A stretch of 25,342 nucleotides of DNA, taken from the NCBI GenBank assembly GCA_910592205.1, contig CAJVPJ010000432.1:1-25342 (forward strand), given 5' to 3'. Both the position numbers and the translations under genes were made by a program. Source of the stretch: Paraglomus occultum (Eukaryota; Glomeromycota; Glomeromycetes; Paraglomerales; Paraglomeraceae). This document shows positions 21,093-25,342 of the stretch, one piece after another. The notes beneath the pieces are model-generated. The model saw nothing but the letters and a program-made list of their open reading frames with translations, was not told the origin of the DNA and made no database searches. Each line of letters begins with the position of its first letter. Position 1 is the stretch's first letter.

Positions 21093-22057
21093 AACTCGCA
21101 ACGGAAAGCGTGTAATATATATAATATTAATTATATATGGAAGTATAATCGCGTTTTTAGTATGAATTACAATCACAAAACAATTATGCACGTGAAAGAA
21201 AAGGGAATAAATAAATAAGATCTCCCCTATCATGTGGCAAAGTATGGGTTGCAAATTTTCTGTTATCGGATGTAACACGGTTATGACCAATATTATTATT
21301 ACAATGATTATCATTATCGGAAAGTATTACTGGAGGAATTTTGATTGATCGTCGTCATTGATATTAGCATATTAATAATCGACATGTTTGTAAGCCAATA
21401 GCTGATTGCAAAGATAAGGGACGATCAGTAATCATTAACACATTTGTTACCCCCATTTTGCTCACATGACATGAAGTCAAGCGCAGCATTTTACGCAGTA
21501 ACGACTTGAATAATTTTTTGAGAGGGGGGGCATATCTTCCATAGCTGACGACTCTACTGTAAATAATGTTTGAGAGACAGCGTAATTACCGACACTGACA
21601 TTACGACAACGTACGGAACGGTTTTTTCCCTGACGAATAACTAAAGAATTGTTTATCCGATAAGCTTGTGTTTCACGCGCCCAATCAGAATGCAAAGTAA
21701 TTGTTGATTTTTTGTTATTTCGTTATGTGTACATATTAATTTATCGATGTGTAACACCTGGCGTAATCGAATACAAAACAAAAAAAAAAGATCCCAGATA
21801 ACGAGTATTAGTATACAAGCGCACACGATATAATTAATATGTGTTATTGTAATAGATAATTATACAGCTGTCAATCACAGAACCATTTAGTTATTTGTGT
21901 CGCAAACATATTCCGAATATCAGTCGTATCGATAACGATGGAACCGAGTGAAATGTTATAAACAAATTTCATATAAATAACGGCAATTTGAATATGTGTG
22001 CGTATTTCTTATTATTTCGAGTCGAGTTTGATATATTCTCACAAGCAATGTTTTATC

Positions 22058-22258
22058 ATGCCATCTAAGCTTGTGAACGAGTTTGTAGTCCTCGCATCCA
22101 AGAAGAGTCGTCAATTCTGGTTACACATAGAATGTCTGGCCCTGCTGATGCTTATTGATACTGACTGTTTGATAGAGACAATGGACAATGGCACGGGTTT
22201 GGTCAATGGAATCTGCAAAAGTCACAAAACTAAATTCTGGTTGGAAGAAATTCAGTAA
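22058..22258 (+). CDS. Hypothetical small ORF, 66 residues
   Basis: ATG-started frame beginning MPSKLVNEFVVLASKKSRQF and ending KTKFWLEEIQ, with a hydrophobic centre (ECLALLMLIDTDCL, 31-44). Codon choice looks more gene-like than in most nearby frames. No domain is recognised and no introns are obvious. It may be a chance frame or a fragment of a decayed gene. Confidence 0.2.
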   Translation: MPSKLVNEFVVLASKKSRQFWLHIECLALLMLIDTDCLIETMDNGTGLVNGICKSHKTKFWLEEIQ

Positions 22259-22809
22259 CACAAGCCCTGAAAACCACATTCGCACGTCATACAGTATATA
22301 AGGAACAGGCTTGGGAAAGTAAAAAGATAAAATTATCCCACTGCATATTTTAAGAGTTGCTATACTTGTTACTGCATTCAGTAAAGTGTGCTATTATTAG
22401 GCTTTCTAAATGTTTATCATGTAAAAAAAAAAGTGTCCAAATCATAATATACGATGGCAATAATAGCAAAATAAAAACGCATTTGACTAATTCCGTATGA
22501 TTTAGGAGTGAATGTTTCAAATCATGGAGAAAGAATGAGAGACCAATCATAATCGAACAATAGTAAGGTTAGGTTTAAGTGAATAGATCTCTTTTTAGAC
22601 AAAATATGCAAGAATTGAAAACTTTTGAGATCAACACCAGTTACGCTTGATAAATCAGGCATCTGCATGTGACTATGACCATTGTTTCACTCTGGTTGGT
22701 CAATTTATGGCGTAAGTGCATTGTTTATGTCGATTGGCTAAGCAATGGGCGGGTATGCATGCTTCATCTCCAAAAGAAAAAAAAAAACTTAATGTAGTTG
22801 GTACATTAT

Positions 22810-23028
22810 ATGCTTTATGCACACCCACTTCCATCTCGATCAATCACAAGAGAATTCATACCGATCCTCTTTCTGAACTATTCGCAATTCATCTTTTTGG
22901 CGTCAATGATCGGTCCATTTAGTGAATTTCATATTAACTATCGTACAGCCCATCGCCACCTCCCAAAATACATGCCTTTGTTAATGCATAATAGCTTAAT
23001 CGACGCGATCATCACATGCATTCTTTGA
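22810..23028 (+). CDS. Hypothetical small ORF, 72 residues
   Basis: ATG-started frame beginning MLYAHPLPSRSITREF, with a hydrophobic middle (IPILFLNYSQFIFLASMIG, 17-35), ending 121 bases before the TBC gene start. No family is recognised. It could be a chance frame in the promoter region of the TBC gene; I see no supporting splice or regulatory signal. Confidence 0.18.
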   Translation: MLYAHPLPSRSITREFIPILFLNYSQFIFLASMIGPFSEFHINYRTAHRHLPKYMPLLMHNSLIDAIITCIL

Positions 23029-23149
23029 AAGATTTTTAGAGGCGTTCTTCTTTGTGTGCCTTATATTCTAATGGGCAATAAATAGGCCGCGTTGACGAGC
23101 GTATTGCTCTTCTTTTGAAATATTCTTGTCGTAGAAAACAGATATAACA

Positions 23150-24656
23150 ATGAATAAAAAAGCATCCATTATCCAAATTGCTGTAAATAGAAACGATGTC
23201 GAGTCGATAAAGTACTTGGCTAAAACAGAATTGGGCTTGGTTAATAAGGAGTTGAGAAAGAAATGCTGGTTAGTGAAAAAAAAAGGCCCTGACTAAAACG
23301 TCATTTGTTTATCTCGAATGACTCTTTATACGACTCTGGATGAATTCATAACCTATTCGCTAATTTACACATTTATTAACAAATAGGCCCATGTTAGTGC
23401 GTAATTACACTAATTATGAGAAAGCAAACGTAGACGAACAATGTATAACAATTGATGAGAAAGAGAGTCAACAAATCTTGGTTGATGTTAATAGAACAAG
23501 AAAGCATCTCCCTAGCGGTAATTATTTGTGATAGAATCAATGCAGGCAGCCTTGATACATGATTTATATTAATTCTTTTCCTTGGCCTTCCAGACATCAG
23601 TGATCATGAGAGGGAGAAATTCATGTCGGAATTATATGATGTCATAGTGGCCGTTCTAGAAAGAAATCCAGATCTTAGATACTACCAAGTTTGTATCATG
23701 ATTACCTTTCTCCATGATCGAAAATCATTTATTATGGACGCTAAAAGGTTGATGTCATTCATTCTCTCACGCACATTAGGGATTTAACATGGTTTGTTCC
23801 GTCCTCCTCATAACACTTGGCAAAGATGATGCAATTATGGTGGCAGAGTATCTTGCACTGGGTCCGTTGAGAGACATGCTTCAGACAGGACTCGAACCCG
23901 CTTTAGAACGATTACTAACGGTGCGAGATATAGTGGCTGTCAGAGACGTTAAATTATATCGCCATCTAGAGAGGTAAATTTTGTACAATAAGCTATAATA
24001 GTGTAGGTAAACAATCGTTAACATTATCGATACTTTTTTTTTGTTAGTATTGGTATAATGCCGATGGCTCATTTTGCACTGAGTTGGATAATGACATGGT
24101 GCGCTGACGCAATCAATCACATAGACGATGCAGCAAGAATATTTGACTTTTTATTGGCTTCGGTGGACGAGATTGACATGTGTGCTTATATCTGTGCATC
24201 AGTGAGTAGACTTGTTTGCCTGTACCACTAGCCGAAAGCAAAAACTCACATGCACACACACTCACACATATTATATTCATCTACTAGATAATACTCTCAC
24301 GTAAAGAGCAGCTTTTGGCTTTCGGCGAAGATATCGATGCAGCATACATAACACTATCCGAATTCCCGCACACCAACGTCAATGTAATAACCAACAATGC
24401 CTTAACCTTATATAACGCTTCGTTCTTATTCCGAATAATGCAAAAGAGTTACCACTGTCTGACGGAATTGCGTCATAAAGTTAGTGAAACTACGCTGACT
24501 ATTGCGAATACTGTTGTACCGGTAAGTATAATAAACTATTACTATGTCTATTTTGGCAATTCGGATATATAAGATTGACAAGTAACCAAGTTTTATCGTA
24601 AATCATTACAGACATGGGAATTTACTAGATGGAATGTACTCGTTTCCAATCCATAG
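23150..24656 (+). CDS. TBC-domain Rab GTPase-activating protein, TBC1D20/Gyp8-like
   Basis: Seven exons: 23150-23268, 23387-23517, 23594-23688, 23780-23973, 24048-24201, 24288-24521 and 24612-24656. Introns are 118, 76, 91, 74, 86 and 90 bases, GT-AG; about 323 residues. Seen: the TBC start NKELRKKCWPMLV (32-44), the Arg finger in ILVDVNRT (70-77, Arg76) and the Gln finger in YYQGFN (113-118, Gln115), then HLESIGIMPMAHFALSWIMTW and ARIFDFLLAS. The order and spacing match TBC1D20/Gyp8, GAPs for Rab1/Ypt1 that act at the ER and Golgi. Family members end in a C-terminal membrane anchor. With the best splice junction the last exon stops early (TAG at 24654-24656) and lacks it. An anchor-like sequence exists further on in another frame. 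An alternative acceptor at 24628 extends the frame to 24736. The domain is certain; the C-terminus is not. Confidence 0.8.
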
Positions 24657-25342
24657 AATGGGTGATTACCTATCATTGGGTGCTGGTGCCATGTTTGCAC
24701 CGTATTTGTTGTACAGTAAGGACATATATCGAGTAGAATACAATGAAATAGACTAAAATTGTAAAAAAAAAAGAGGAAGCGGTGAGATTTATTTGAGGCA
24801 ACTGTAAGATGTATCGAAAGATGATAAAACTGTAAATTGCACTATTATCTTCCGAGATCAATTTTTGTTAAAGTTTAATAGAATGGTAATTAAAAGGTAC
24901 CATACCAATCCATAACAAGAAATCTATATGTAACACAAAAATGGGTACAGGTTAATACTTTCTCATACTAATTATTCTGTCCTATCACACCAATAAGCAA
25001 CGTAACATCATCGAGATAAAATGGGCTTATTTCAAATTGCGATTTGGGACAGAACACTTTGTATGGAACGTGAACATCGAAATATCGGTTTCGGTGTTGA
25101 AGCGCTACATTCCTTGCTTTTCGCTGATTTCTTTATCAACATTTAGCATATGATAAACAGCATCCCTAATAGGCCTGTTCAATTCTGTTTCGTTTTCCGT
25201 TCTGTTCCAATTTGTGCCGATCCCTGATTGGCGGATTAAAAAATCACATGATGGGAACGAATGGAAACAACAAATTTGCAGTTCCTATCTGTTCCCATCC
25301 TCATCCCACACACGTTTTATTAATAAGCGTAAAAAAATAAAA
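24657..25342. other. 3' flank of the TBC gene and right edge
   Basis: It contains an in-frame-looking hydrophobic segment (24661-24753) that may be the true C-terminus of the TBC protein, then AT-rich spacer. A 41-codon ATG-started plus-strand frame (25021-25146) has no family signature. From about 25168 the sequence becomes rich in GTTC/TTCC words beginning TAGGCCTGTTC, which looks like a diverged repeat running off the window. Confidence 0.4.

Larger units (their letters stand above)
20053..23149. other. Long intergenic region, no firm gene
   Basis: About 3.1 kb. Poly-G runs occur at 20346-20352 and 21524-21530, and a 12-base tandem repeat at 21045-21092. Small ATG-started frames at 20403-20609 (68 residues), 22058-22258 (66 residues) and 22810-23028 (72 residues) have no recognised domain; the last two are listed separately as weak candidates. 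GATTGGCT (a reverse CCAAT-type motif) lies at 22732-22739, about 410 bases before the TBC gene. Confidence 0.5.

Noticed and set aside
20958-21314. Minus-strand 118-codon Ile/Val-rich frame
   Set aside because: Composition follows AT-rich and tandem-repeat DNA; no realistic topology or family.
23880-23910. tRNA T-arm look-alike on the minus strand (GGTTCGAGTCC within GCGGGTTCGAGTCCTG)
   Set aside because: It lies inside a TBC exon with an intact conserved frame, and no matching acceptor or anticodon arms are present.

Overview
The window looks like nuclear DNA of a filamentous or early-diverging (Mucoromycota-like) fungus. It is AT-rich, gene-sparse, and its genes are either intronless or interrupted by short GT-AG introns of 58-118 bases. 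The gene families also fit a fungus: Pho84-type phosphate:H+ symporters, F-box/leucine-rich-repeat proteins, a TM-anchored PF10250-type O-fucosyltransferase-like protein and a TBC1D20/Gyp8-like Rab GAP. The phylum is an inference; there is no rRNA or other decisive marker, and I found no credible tRNA, transposase or CRISPR.

Layout: (1) 1459-2829 minus, O-fucosyltransferase-like type II membrane protein. (2) 3810-5441 minus, F-box/LRR protein with an Asn/Asp microsatellite tract. (3) 8597-10325 minus and 12819-14657 plus, two divergently transcribed paralogous phosphate transporters. Each has four exons with the same three intron positions, and similarity continues into the 3' UTR, so they are an inverted duplication. 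The minus copy has Asn where the family signature GGDYPLS has Asp. Inside their 2.5-kb divergent intergenic region is a short minus-strand coding candidate (11745-11945) that weakly resembles the Ragulator subunit LAMTOR4. (4) 18216-18716 minus, a three-exon gene model that I assembled for a 119-residue secreted protein (signal peptide, Lys-Arg site, four Cys). (5) 19141-20052 minus, a second, shorter F-box/LRR protein. (6) 23150-24656 plus, a seven-exon TBC-domain GAP with both catalytic fingers; its last exon is ambiguous.

Non-coding structure: the most striking element is a fold-back array at 16351-16509, five direct copies of TTCCCCGACA at about 15.5-base spacing followed by five copies of its reverse complement. 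Other features are two consecutive hairpins at 17394-17534, poly-G tracts near 17.7 and 18.2 kb, and several small tandem repeats.

No operon-like logic applies. The genes belong to separate cell processes: phosphate uptake, ubiquitin-ligase substrate selection, Rab GTPase control in the early secretory pathway, and Golgi/ER glycosylation. All exon joins were made by eye from splice signals, reading frame and family similarity.
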